A stretch of DNA of 64,000 bases from Butyricicoccus faecihominis (GTDB lineage Bacteria; Bacillota; Clostridia; Oscillospirales; Butyricicoccaceae): NCBI RefSeq assembly GCF_024462775.1, contig NZ_JANGCE010000009.1:1-64000 (forward strand), given 5' to 3'. The stretch's first letter is position 1. Each line of letters begins with the position of its first letter. Position numbers and translations under genes: made by a program. Shown here piece by piece: positions 1 through 9,377 of this stretch. A model generated the notes under the pieces. The model was not told where the DNA came from and searched no databases. It was given only the letters and a program-made list of their open reading frames with translations.

Positions 1-2426
<2,426 letters not shown>

Positions 2427-2466
2427 GCCCCTTTCCTCCCCGCATTGTATGCCGCGGCTTGGCTGC

Positions 2467-2495
2467 TTGACACAGATGAGAAACCGCGCTATACT
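2467..2495 (+). promoter_or_regulatory. Sigma-A promoter of the ZIP transporter gene
   Basis: TTGACA (2467-2472), a 17-bp spacer and TATACT (2490-2495) form a near-consensus promoter about 100 bp upstream of the ZIP start codon. Confidence 0.8.
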
Positions 2496-2500
2496 TTAAG

Positions 2501-2514
2501 TTAGCACAAGCTAA
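2501..2514 (+). promoter_or_regulatory. Candidate metalloregulator operator TTAGC-ACAA-GCTAA
   Basis: A 5-bp inverted repeat with a 4-nt centre lies over the expected transcription start, just after the -10 box. The TTAG...CTAA pattern resembles operators of DtxR/IdeR-type metal regulators, and the downstream gene is a metal transporter. The regulator itself is not in the window. Confidence 0.45.
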
Positions 2515-2596
2515 CCCAAACCCTCTCACCCGCGTCACGCATACAATGAGAAATTGCAAGCGCGGTTATCATCCAATTTGAAAAGGAGTGTTTTTT

Positions 2597-3391
2597 ATGT
2601 CCAGTCCACTCGCCTACGCGGCCGCCGGTACCGGCTTTACATTTTTCATGACAACGCTTGGCGCGGCTCTTGTTTTTCTGGTGCGCCGCGGCCAAAGCAG
2701 AACGTTGCAGCGCCTGTGCCTTGGTTTTGCCGCGGGCGTGATGATCGCGGCTTCCGTATGGAGCCTGCTGGTGCCCGCTATTGAGGAAGCGGAAGCGCAG
2801 GGCATGGTCGGCTGGGTCCCCGCCGCAGGCGGTTTCCTGCTCGGCGTGGGGCTGCTGCTGCTGCTCGACCAACTGCTGCCCCACCTTCACCCGGACGGCG
2901 ATACGCCCGAGGGCCTGCCCTCTCCGCTTCACCGCACCACGCTTTTGGTGCTCGCGGTGACGCTGCACAATATACCGGAGGGCATGGCAGTCGGCCTGTC
3001 CTTCGCGCTGGCGGCGCAGCACGGGGGCGATCCCGCCATGTATGCCGCCGCGCTGGCGCTCGCCGTCGGTATCGGCATACAGAACTTTCCGGAGGGCGCG
3101 GCCGTCGCCCTGCCGCTTCGGCAGGAAGGCCTTTCCGCGCGCCGTTCGTTCCTTTACGGCAGCCTGTCCGGCGTCGTCGAACCGATCTTTGGCATTTTAG
3201 TCGTGCTGCTGGCGAAGGATATCGCCCCTCTGATGCCGTGGCTGCTCGCGGCGGCGGCGGGCGCGATGCTTTACGTCGTGGTGGAGGAGCTGATCCCCGA
3301 AGCCCATTTGGGCGAGCATTCCAACCTTGGCACCATGGGCGTCATGGCGGGCTTTCTCGCGATGATGATCCTCGACGTGGCGCTGGGCTGA
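2597..3391 (+). CDS. ZIP family divalent metal transporter (ZupT/GufA type)
   Basis: The 264-residue polytopic membrane protein carries the two ZIP signature helices, LHNIPEGMAVG (around residue 124) and QNFPEGAAVA (around 163), which hold the transported metal. A hydrophilic His-containing loop (PHLHPDGD) lies before the first signature, as is usual. It probably imports zinc, iron or manganese across the cytoplasmic membrane; the substrate cannot be read from sequence. ATG 2597 is preferred because AAAAGGAG lies 8 nt upstream; a GTG nine bases earlier lies inside that site. The gene stands alone, with its own promoter and a dyad at the transcription start. Confidence 0.9.
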   Translation: MSSPLAYAAAGTGFTFFMTTLGAALVFLVRRGQSRTLQRLCLGFAAGVMIAASVWSLLVPAIEEAEAQGMVGWVPAAGGFLLGVGLLLLLDQLLPHLHPDGDTPEGLPSPLHRTTLLVLAVTLHNIPEGMAVGLSFALAAQHGGDPAMYAAALALAVGIGIQNFPEGAAVALPLRQEGLSARRSFLYGSLSGVVEPIFGILVVLLAKDIAPLMPWLLAAAAGAMLYVVVEELIPEAHLGEHSNLGTMGVMAGFLAMMILDVALG

Positions 3392-3433
3392 CTTCCGAGA
3401 TACCGGCGGAAAAAGAAACATTTTTTGTTTGCC

Positions 3434-3462
3434 TTGTGCGGGACGTTTTGCTGTGCTAAAAT
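3434..3462 (+). promoter_or_regulatory. Probable promoter of the proB operon
   Basis: TTGTGC (3434-3439), 17 bp and TAAAAT (3457-3462) lie 40 bp upstream of proB. The match is moderate. Confidence 0.5.
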
Positions 3463-3501
3463 AAAGCTGGATACAAATGTGTGTAACAAGGAGATATTAC
3501 C

Positions 3502-4305
3502 ATGCTCAACATCAACGAGGTGCGGCGTATCGTCGTCAAGGTCGGCACCTCTACGCTTACTTATGATAACGGCAAGCTCAACATCCGGCGCATCGAGCAG
3601 CTCGTCCGCTGCATCTGCGATTTGCAAAACCGCGGTTTTGAAATGGTTTTGGTATCCTCCGGCGCGGTAACCGTGGGCGCGGCCAAGCTCGGTCTGCGGG
3701 AGCGGCCGCATAAGCTTTCCATGAAACAGGCCGCCGCCGCGGTAGGCCAATGCGAGCTGATGCATATATACGACAAAATGTTCTTGGAATACGGCATCAA
3801 TGTTGCGCAAATATTACTGACACGGGAAAATATCACGAACGACGGCCAGCGGGAAAACATACACAACACCTTTTCCGCGCTTTTGCAGACCGGCGTCGTC
3901 CCGATCATCAACGAAAACGACACCGTCGCCACCGCCGAGCTGGTGCATATCGAAAACTTCGGCGATAACGATACGCTTTCCGCCGTTGTCGCGCGCATGT
4001 GCGAAGCCGATCTGCTCATCATTTTCACCGATATCGACGGTCTTTACGATTCCGATCCCCGCAAAAACCCGCAGGCAAAGCTGCTGCCCCTAATCTCCAA
4101 CATCGACGCGAAGGTGCGCCGCATGGCGGGCGGGCCGGGCTCGTCCGGCGGCACGGGCGGCATGGCGACCAAGCTGACCGCCGCCGAGCTGTGCATGGAC
4201 GCGGGCATCCCCATGCTGGTGGCTAACGGCGAAAACGCCGATATTTTATACGACATCGTGGATGGTAAACCGGTGGGCACGCTGTTTGCCAGAGAGCGTG
4301 CCTGA
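3502..4305 (+). CDS. proB: Glutamate 5-kinase
   Basis: This enzyme phosphorylates glutamate with ATP, the first step of proline synthesis. The 267-residue protein is an amino acid kinase domain: VVKVGTSTLT at the N-terminus, VLVSSGAVTVGA, the NENDTV substrate loop, FTDIDGLYDSDPR, and a Gly-rich GPGSSGGTGGMATKL segment. It lacks the C-terminal PUA domain of the roughly 370-residue E. coli enzyme; short forms occur in Firmicutes. ATG 3502 follows AAGGAGA. It is the first gene of a tight operon with an alpha/beta hydrolase, proA and a CYTH gene. Confidence 0.95.
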   Translation: MLNINEVRRIVVKVGTSTLTYDNGKLNIRRIEQLVRCICDLQNRGFEMVLVSSGAVTVGAAKLGLRERPHKLSMKQAAAAVGQCELMHIYDKMFLEYGINVAQILLTRENITNDGQRENIHNTFSALLQTGVVPIINENDTVATAELVHIENFGDNDTLSAVVARMCEADLLIIFTDIDGLYDSDPRKNPQAKLLPLISNIDAKVRRMAGGPGSSGGTGGMATKLTAAELCMDAGIPMLVANGENADILYDIVDGKPVGTLFARERA

Positions 4306-4329
4306 TAGGCGCGAAGGGAGCTGTAAAAC

Positions 4330-5295
4330 ATGAAGCAGGCGCAAAACTGGATTGAAGAATTCATTCCGCTGAACGGCACGGAGACCTATCTGCTCACCTT
4401 GCCCGCCGCGCCCGGCAAGCCCGTGGTCCTGTTTCTCCATGGCGGGCCGGGCGTAAGCGAAAGTTGCTTTGCATATGCTTACCATGACATGTTGGGCGAC
4501 GCCTGCACCCTTGCCTTTTACGACCAGCGCGGCGCGGGACGCACGCTGCGCCGTAATCCCGACGCGCCGCTTTCGATCGGCCTGATGCTTCATGATTTGG
4601 ACGGCGTGATCAAGCTACTGAAAAAGCGTTTTCCCGGCTCCCCCATCGTTTTGCTGGGCCACTCTTGGGGCACGGTGCTTGGCGCGCTGTACGCGCTGCG
4701 CCATCCGGAGCGGATCGCGCGCTATATCGGCGTTGGACAGGTCGTTTCCATGACGGCGGCCGAGCAGGCTTCGACCGCGGCGCTGCGCAAGGCGCTGGCC
4801 GAACGCGGCACGCCGCGCGATCAGGCTCGATTCGCTTCCATGCAGCCCTATCCGCCCGACCACTGGGATAAAAAAGGCTTGCGCCACTACGCCGCCATGA
4901 CCAAACTGCGCAACAAATACGGCCTGCGCGAGCCGAACCCGGTACCGCTGATCCCCGCCGTGCGGCGCAGCCCCACGCTTCAAAAACGCGACCTGATCGA
5001 TATTATCCGCGGCAACTTGACGAGCACGCCGCTGCTGTGCGCTTGCATGAACGTTTTCGATCTTACCCGGTTCAGCGCGCACTGGCGCGTTCCCGCGCTG
5101 TTCATACAGGGCGCGCGCGATCATATCACCCACCTTGCGCCGGTCGAACGCTACTTCGACCGCATAGACGCGCCGGAAAAGCAGCTTGTCGTGATGGCGG
5201 ACTGTGGCCACAGCCCGATGATTGATCGACCTGATCTGTTCGCGCGCCATATACGCGAGCAGCTGGCAAAAGCAGAAAAAGAGGTGCACCAATGA
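4330..5295 (+). CDS. Alpha/beta hydrolase, proline iminopeptidase-like
   Basis: The 321-residue protein has the alpha/beta hydrolase layout of the prolyl aminopeptidase group: HGGPG oxyanion loop (37-41), DQRGAGRT (65-72), nucleophile elbow GHSWG with Ser112, an Asp in GARDH and a His in DCGHSP near the C-terminus. Enzymes of this group release N-terminal proline from small peptides. Its place between proB and proA, overlapping proA by 4 bp (ATGA), suggests proline salvage beside proline synthesis, but related hydrolases act on other small esters or amides. No signal peptide is seen, so it is probably cytoplasmic. Confidence 0.8.
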   Translation: MKQAQNWIEEFIPLNGTETYLLTLPAAPGKPVVLFLHGGPGVSESCFAYAYHDMLGDACTLAFYDQRGAGRTLRRNPDAPLSIGLMLHDLDGVIKLLKKRFPGSPIVLLGHSWGTVLGALYALRHPERIARYIGVGQVVSMTAAEQASTAALRKALAERGTPRDQARFASMQPYPPDHWDKKGLRHYAAMTKLRNKYGLREPNPVPLIPAVRRSPTLQKRDLIDIIRGNLTSTPLLCACMNVFDLTRFSAHWRVPALFIQGARDHITHLAPVERYFDRIDAPEKQLVVMADCGHSPMIDRPDLFARHIREQLAKAEKEVHQ

Positions 5296-6539
5296 GACAA
5301 CTGATGGACATTGCCCGCGACGCGAACGAAGCAAAGCGCGCCGTTGCCAAGCTGGGCACGAACGACAAAAACCGGGGCCTATCGGCCATTGCGGACGCGC
5401 TTTTGGCGCACACGGACGAGATCATCGCCGCCAACCGCGCCGATATCGAGGCGGGCCGCGCGAGCGGCCTTGGCGAGGGGCTGATCGACCGGCTGATGCT
5501 TGATGAAAAGCGCATCGCGGGCATAGCGGAGGGTTGCCGTAAGGTGGCCGATCTGCCCGATCCAATCGGGGAAATGCTTTGGATGCGCAAAACGCCCTCG
5601 GGCCTGAACATCGGCGAAAAGCGCGTGCCCATGGGCGTGATCGGCATCATATACGAAGCGCGCCCCAACGTCACCGTGGACGCGGCGGCATTATGCTTCA
5701 AGGCGGGTTCGGCCTGCATCCTGCGCGGCGGCAAGGAGGCGTTCCACTCTTCCCTGTGCTTGACCGGGCTGATGCGCGCGGCGCTCGCCGCCGAGGGCCT
5801 GCCGGAGAACGCCATCAACCTTGTGGAGGATACGACGCGTGACAGCGCGAACCAAATGATGCGCCTGAACGGCTATCTCGACGTGCTCATCCCGCGCGGC
5901 GGGGCCGGGCTGATCCAAACGGTCGTGCAAAACGCGACCGTGCCGGTCATCGAAACGGGCACCGGCAACTGCCACGTGTATGTCGATTCCACGGCCGACC
6001 TCGCCATGGCGCAGAGCATTCTGGTCAACGCCAAGTGCCAACGCCCCTCCGTGTGCAACGCGGCGGAGAGTCTGCTCGTCCACCGCGACGTTGCGGCGGC
6101 CTTTTTGCCCATGGCGGCCGAGGGCCTCGCGCCGAGCGGCGTCAAGCTGCACGGCTGTCCGCGCACGCAGGAGATCTTAGGCGAAGCCGTCCTGCCCGCC
6201 ACGGATGAGGATTGGGGCAAGGAGTACCTCGATTTTGAGATCTCGGTCAAGGTGGTCGATTCGCTGGACGAAGCGATCGATCACATTAACCGCTATAACA
6301 CCGGCCACTCCGAGAGTATCGTTACCCGCGATTACGCGTCTTCCCAGCGTTTTCTGGAAGAGATCGACGCCGCCGCCGTCTATGTCAACGCTTCCACCCG
6401 CTTTACCGACGGGTTTGAGTTCGGCTTTGGCGCCGAGATCGGCATTTCCACCCAAAAGCTCCACGCGCGCGGGCCCATGGGCCTGACCGCGCTCACCTCC
6501 ACCAAATATATCGTATATGGAAACGGACAGGTGCGTTAA
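5292..6539 (+). CDS. proA: Gamma-glutamyl phosphate reductase
   Basis: This is the second enzyme of proline synthesis, reducing gamma-glutamyl phosphate to glutamate semialdehyde with NADPH. The 415 residues match the usual length. Visible signatures are PMGVIGIIYEARPNVT, LIPRGGAGLI, the catalytic Cys255 in QRPSVCNAAE, and the C-terminal GFGAEIGISTQKLHARGPMGL. The start overlaps the stop of the hydrolase gene and its stop overlaps the start of the next gene by one base, so translation is probably coupled through the operon. Confidence 0.97.
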   Translation: MRQLMDIARDANEAKRAVAKLGTNDKNRGLSAIADALLAHTDEIIAANRADIEAGRASGLGEGLIDRLMLDEKRIAGIAEGCRKVADLPDPIGEMLWMRKTPSGLNIGEKRVPMGVIGIIYEARPNVTVDAAALCFKAGSACILRGGKEAFHSSLCLTGLMRAALAAEGLPENAINLVEDTTRDSANQMMRLNGYLDVLIPRGGAGLIQTVVQNATVPVIETGTGNCHVYVDSTADLAMAQSILVNAKCQRPSVCNAAESLLVHRDVAAAFLPMAAEGLAPSGVKLHGCPRTQEILGEAVLPATDEDWGKEYLDFEISVKVVDSLDEAIDHINRYNTGHSESIVTRDYASSQRFLEEIDAAAVYVNASTRFTDGFEFGFGAEIGISTQKLHARGPMGLTALTSTKYIVYGNGQVR

Positions 6540-7132
6540 TGGAACGTGAATACAAATGGCGTGCGGACGAAGCCTTGCTCGGCGGCGCGTTGCTGTGGGC
6601 TTCCGGCAGGCTGGGCAGCGCCAGCCGAACCATCCACATGAGGTCGCAGTATTTTGACTCCGCAGACGGACTTTTACAGCAAAACGAGGCGGCGCTTCGT
6701 CTGCGGCTGGAAAACAGCCGCGGCGTGTGCTGCATGAAGCTGCGCAACGTATCAACGCCGGAAGGCATGCGGACGCACGAGGAATACGAGTGCGAGGCCG
6801 CCACGATTGAGGAAGGCCTTGCCCGCCTGCCGGAAGCCGGCGCGCCAAAGGATCTGTGCGCCAAGGCCGCTTCGGCCGAGCTTGCCGTGCAATGCACGGT
6901 GGATTTCATGCGCGTCGCCGTGCTCATCCAGCAAAACGACACGGTGTGCGAGCTCGCCCTCGATCAGGGCGAATTGCAGCATGAAGGCAGAACGGCGCCG
7001 CTGTGCGAGATCGAGCTTGAGCATATCGTGGGCAGCGAAGAACCCTTCCACGCCCTTGCCGCCGAGCTTGCCGAGCATCTCTCCCTCGTCCCGGAGCCCG
7101 AAAGCAAGCTCGCCCGGGCAATGAAGCTATAA
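6539..7132 (+). CDS. CYTH domain protein (triphosphate-binding tunnel enzyme)
   Basis: The 197-residue protein begins with the CYTH signature E-x-E-x-K (EREYK, residues 2-6). Typical basic and acidic strands follow, including RLRLENSRG and the C-terminal CEIELEH. CYTH proteins bind and hydrolyse inorganic or organic triphosphates; most bacterial members are triphosphatases and a few are class IV adenylate cyclases. The start overlaps the proA stop codon (TAATG), so it is the last gene of the proline operon, followed directly by a strong terminator. No link with proline chemistry is known to me; the substrate is not predictable. Confidence 0.85.
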   Translation: MEREYKWRADEALLGGALLWASGRLGSASRTIHMRSQYFDSADGLLQQNEAALRLRLENSRGVCCMKLRNVSTPEGMRTHEEYECEAATIEEGLARLPEAGAPKDLCAKAASAELAVQCTVDFMRVAVLIQQNDTVCELALDQGELQHEGRTAPLCEIELEHIVGSEEPFHALAAELAEHLSLVPEPESKLARAMKL

Positions 7133-7143
7133 CAAAATACAGC

Positions 7144-7175
7144 AAAACCGGCGGTGTTTTCGCACCGCCGGTTTT
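7144..7175 (+). terminator. Intrinsic terminator of the proB-proA operon
   Basis: A perfect 13-bp stem (7144-7156 with 7163-7175), rich in GC with A/T feet, has a TTTTCG loop and lies 11 bp after the CYTH stop codon. Confidence 0.9.
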
Positions 7176-7221
7176 CTATACAAAATGTCTTACGTCATTT
7201 TACAAAGGTGGAGATACCCGT

Positions 7222-7710
7222 ATGCAGCTTCCTAAAAGAAAGCATCCACGCCTGAAAGCCTACGATTACAGCAAAACCGGCGTGTATTTCCTGACGATCT
7301 GCACCAAAAACAAGGTCCATTCGCTGGGCGAGATTGTAGGGCGGGGTGACCTCACCCCGCCGCTCACCGTGCTCACGGCAACCGGCAAAAAAGTATGCAA
7401 AATAATTCAGACCATGTCCGAAGCATATCATAATGTTCGTTTACTGCATTTTGTCGTCATGCCAAACCATATACATATTCTGCTGGAACTTTCTCCGGAT
7501 GTCGGCGGGGTGGGGTCACCCCGCCCTACCCAAACGTCGGTGCCGAATATTATAAAAGGATTTAAGGCCATGACGCGGCGTGCTTGCGGCAGCAGCCTAT
7601 GGCAAACCGGCTATTACGACCATATCATCCGCAATGACGCGGACCTGCAAACTCATTGGACATATATCGACGAGAACCCCGCAAAATGGGCGGACGACGC
7701 GTATTTCTAA
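7222..7710 (+). CDS. REP-associated tyrosine transposase (RAYT, Y1/IS200-like)
   Basis: The 162-residue protein has the HUH signature MPNHIHIL, the N-terminal YFLTICTKNK strand and a Tyr-containing GYYDHIIRND helix near the C-terminus, as in RAYT proteins that nick single-stranded REP DNA. Two inserted segments, GRGDLTPP and GGVGSPRP, are encoded by copies of a GTAG-plus-palindrome repeat at 7336-7361 and, inverted, at 7504-7529. Despite these insertions the frame is open. The start follows GGTGGAG. It stands alone between terminators. Similar GTAG-hairpin sequences occur at 13554 and 20966, which suggests it is (or was) the mobiliser of these repeats. Confidence 0.85.
   Translation: MQLPKRKHPRLKAYDYSKTGVYFLTICTKNKVHSLGEIVGRGDLTPPLTVLTATGKKVCKIIQTMSEAYHNVRLLHFVVMPNHIHILLELSPDVGGVGSPRPTQTSVPNIIKGFKAMTRRACGSSLWQTGYYDHIIRNDADLQTHWTYIDENPAKWADDAYF
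7336..7361 (+). repeat. GTAG-plus-palindrome REP-like repeat inside the RAYT gene, copy 1
   Basis: GTAG is followed by a near-perfect palindrome (GGCGGGGTGA / TCACCCCGCC). It is translated in frame as part of the RAYT protein. Copy 2 at 7504-7529 is its reverse complement with one mismatch. Confidence 0.8.
7504..7529 (-). repeat. GTAG-plus-palindrome REP-like repeat inside the RAYT gene, copy 2
   Basis: This is the reverse complement of copy 1 at 25 of 26 positions, so the two copies form a head-to-head pair inside one reading frame. It encodes GGVGSPRP. Confidence 0.8.
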
Positions 7711-7717
7711 AGGAAAA

Positions 7718-7735
7718 GGGCGGCAAACGCCGCCC
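7718..7735 (+). terminator. Stem-loop after the RAYT gene
   Basis: GGGCGGC-AAAC-GCCGCCC, 7 bp after the RAYT stop. It has no U-tract on the plus strand, and is followed by short CTAATTCCTA-like direct repeats (7738-7768). Its role as a terminator is uncertain. Confidence 0.45.
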
Positions 7736-7769
7736 CAACTCCTAATTCCTATTTTCTAACTCCTAGCTC

Positions 7770-9161
7770 TCAAGCGTGTCTGATATCCGTATACTTTGAT
7801 ATCTCCCGGCTCACCGTGCACAGGTCGTTTACCGACAGATCGTGCACATCCTCATGCCCGGTGATACGGGCAAAGGTCTTGAGCTCCTCAGTCGAAACGG
7901 TCAGGAAATTGGCCACGCGCTGCGCCGCCGCGTCCTCATGCAGGCGCTGACGCAGCTCCGGGTCCTGCGTCGCCACGCCGACCGGACACTTGCCCGTGCC
8001 GCAGATGCGGTACTGCATACAGGCAGCCGCGATCAGCGCGGCGGAGGCAATGGCGACCGCGTCCGCGCCCATGGCGATAGCCTTGGCAAAGTCCGCGGAC
8101 ACGCGCAGGCCGCCCGTAATGACCAGATCGATGCCCTTGCCGTGCTTATCCAGATATTTGCGCGCCCGGTGCAGAGCGTAAACGGTCGGCACGCTGGTCG
8201 CGTCGCGGATCAGCTTGGGGCTCGCGCCGGTCGCGCCGCCGCGCCCATCAACCGTAATAAAATCCGGTTCCGCGAATACACAATAGGAGAGGTCATCTTC
8301 GATGCGGCCCGCCGCGATCTTGATGCCGATCGGCCTGCCCTCCGACCGTTCGCGCAGCTCGTCCACCAGCCGCTTCAAATCCTCCTTGGAATCGATACCC
8401 GGAAATTTCGACGGGCTGATCACGTCCTGCCCCACCGGCTTGCCGCGCACGGCGGCGATCTCCGGCGTGACCTTGCCGCCGGGCAGATGGCCGCCCATGC
8501 CGGGCTTGGTGCCCTGACCGATTTTGATCTCGATCGCGTCCGCGTTTTTCAAATTTTCATCGGTCACACTGTAAAGATTGGGCACATATTCAAATATGTA
8601 TTGATAGGCGGCTTCGCGCTCGGCGGGCAGGATGCCGCCCTCGCCCGAGCACATGGCTGTCTTCACCATCGCGCTGCCGCGGGAAAGCGCGGTTTTGGTT
8701 TCCGCCGAAAGCGCGCCGAACGACATATGCGAAATGTAGATGGGGCTTTCCAGCACCATCGGCTTTTTCGCCCGCTTGCCGATCACAGTCTGCACATTCA
8801 CTTCGGCGTGCTCCTCAAGCGGCGGCGGGTTGAGCTGCGCGCCGAGCAGCAGGATATCGTCAAAGCCCGGCATCGCCATCTGGGTGCCCATGGCCGCGAT
8901 GATCGGCTTGCCGGATACCGCCATTTCGTGTATCTCATCCATGTAGCGGACCGAAGCGTCCTGTCTGGCGTGCGCCGCCGGATAGGCCAAAGTTTCGGGC
9001 GCAGGCACAGGCGCGGGAACGGGCGCGGGCTCTCCCTCCACCAGTTCAAAATTTCCGATCGCCTGCTCGCAGCGCGGGCACTCGCTCAAAGTGGCGAAGG
9101 GCTTGCCCATTTTTTCCTCATCGTACACATAGCCACAGATCTTGCAACGGTATACTGCCAT
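7770..9161 (-). CDS. Rubredoxin-fused FMN glutamate synthase-like oxidoreductase
   Basis: The 463-residue protein has an N-terminal rubredoxin-like iron site (Cys6, Cys9, Cys28, Cys31: CKIC...CPRC), a Pro/Ala linker (about 44-60) and a glutamate synthase central/FMN domain. FMN-domain signatures are SFGALSAETKTALSRG, GQGTKPGMGGHLPG and VITGGLRVSADFAKA. Cys381, Cys387 and Cys392 match the 3Fe-4S cysteines of glutamate synthase. The glutaminase domain of GltB is missing. Such stand-alone forms are widespread in anaerobes; the electron donor and true substrate are unclear. ATG 9161 follows AGGAAGG. It has a strong promoter of its own. Confidence 0.9.
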   Translation of the reverse strand: MAVYRCKICGYVYDEEKMGKPFATLSECPRCEQAIGNFELVEGEPAPVPAPVPAPETLAYPAAHARQDASVRYMDEIHEMAVSGKPIIAAMGTQMAMPGFDDILLLGAQLNPPPLEEHAEVNVQTVIGKRAKKPMVLESPIYISHMSFGALSAETKTALSRGSAMVKTAMCSGEGGILPAEREAAYQYIFEYVPNLYSVTDENLKNADAIEIKIGQGTKPGMGGHLPGGKVTPEIAAVRGKPVGQDVISPSKFPGIDSKEDLKRLVDELRERSEGRPIGIKIAAGRIEDDLSYCVFAEPDFITVDGRGGATGASPKLIRDATSVPTVYALHRARKYLDKHGKGIDLVITGGLRVSADFAKAIAMGADAVAIASAALIAAACMQYRICGTGKCPVGVATQDPELRQRLHEDAAAQRVANFLTVSTEELKTFARITGHEDVHDLSVNDLCTVSREISKYTDIRHA

Positions 9162-9179
9162 ATCCAGCCTTCCTTTCTT

Positions 9180-9191
9180 TCCTAATTAGGA
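9180..9191. promoter_or_regulatory. 12-bp palindrome in the leader of the glutamate synthase-like gene
   Basis: TCCTAATTAGGA is a perfect palindrome between the promoter and the ribosome binding site of the minus-strand gene; it could be a regulator site. The binding protein is unknown. Confidence 0.35.
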
Positions 9192-9200
9192 TATAATACT

Positions 9201-9228
9201 ATTATATAACCAATTATCGGTTTGTCAA
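9201..9228 (-). promoter_or_regulatory. Sigma-A promoter of the glutamate synthase-like gene
   Basis: On the minus strand, TTGACA (9228-9223), a 16-bp spacer and TATAAT (9206-9201). The spacer contains the small dyad AACC...GGTT. Confidence 0.8.
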
Positions 9229-9316
9229 TTAAAATATATTCCGTGGCAACAGCCAAGCCGGAATTGGACGAATTGCACAAACCCCTTTTACGGGTTCTTT
9301 ATATTGCACCACGTTA

Positions 9317-9345
9317 TTGCAAAAAAGTGCGGTTCCATGTATAAT
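9317..9345 (+). promoter_or_regulatory. Promoter of putP
   Basis: TTGCAA (9317-9322), 17 bp, TATAAT (9340-9345), 33 bp upstream of the putP start. Confidence 0.75.
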
Positions 9346-9377
9346 AAAGGAGTATTTTAGGGAGGGTAATTGAAAAT

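Noticed and set aside
7842-9185. 447-codon plus-strand open frame
   Set aside because: Antisense to the glutamate synthase-like gene, which has full family motifs; composition (His/Arg/Ala-rich) is typical of GC-rich antisense frames.
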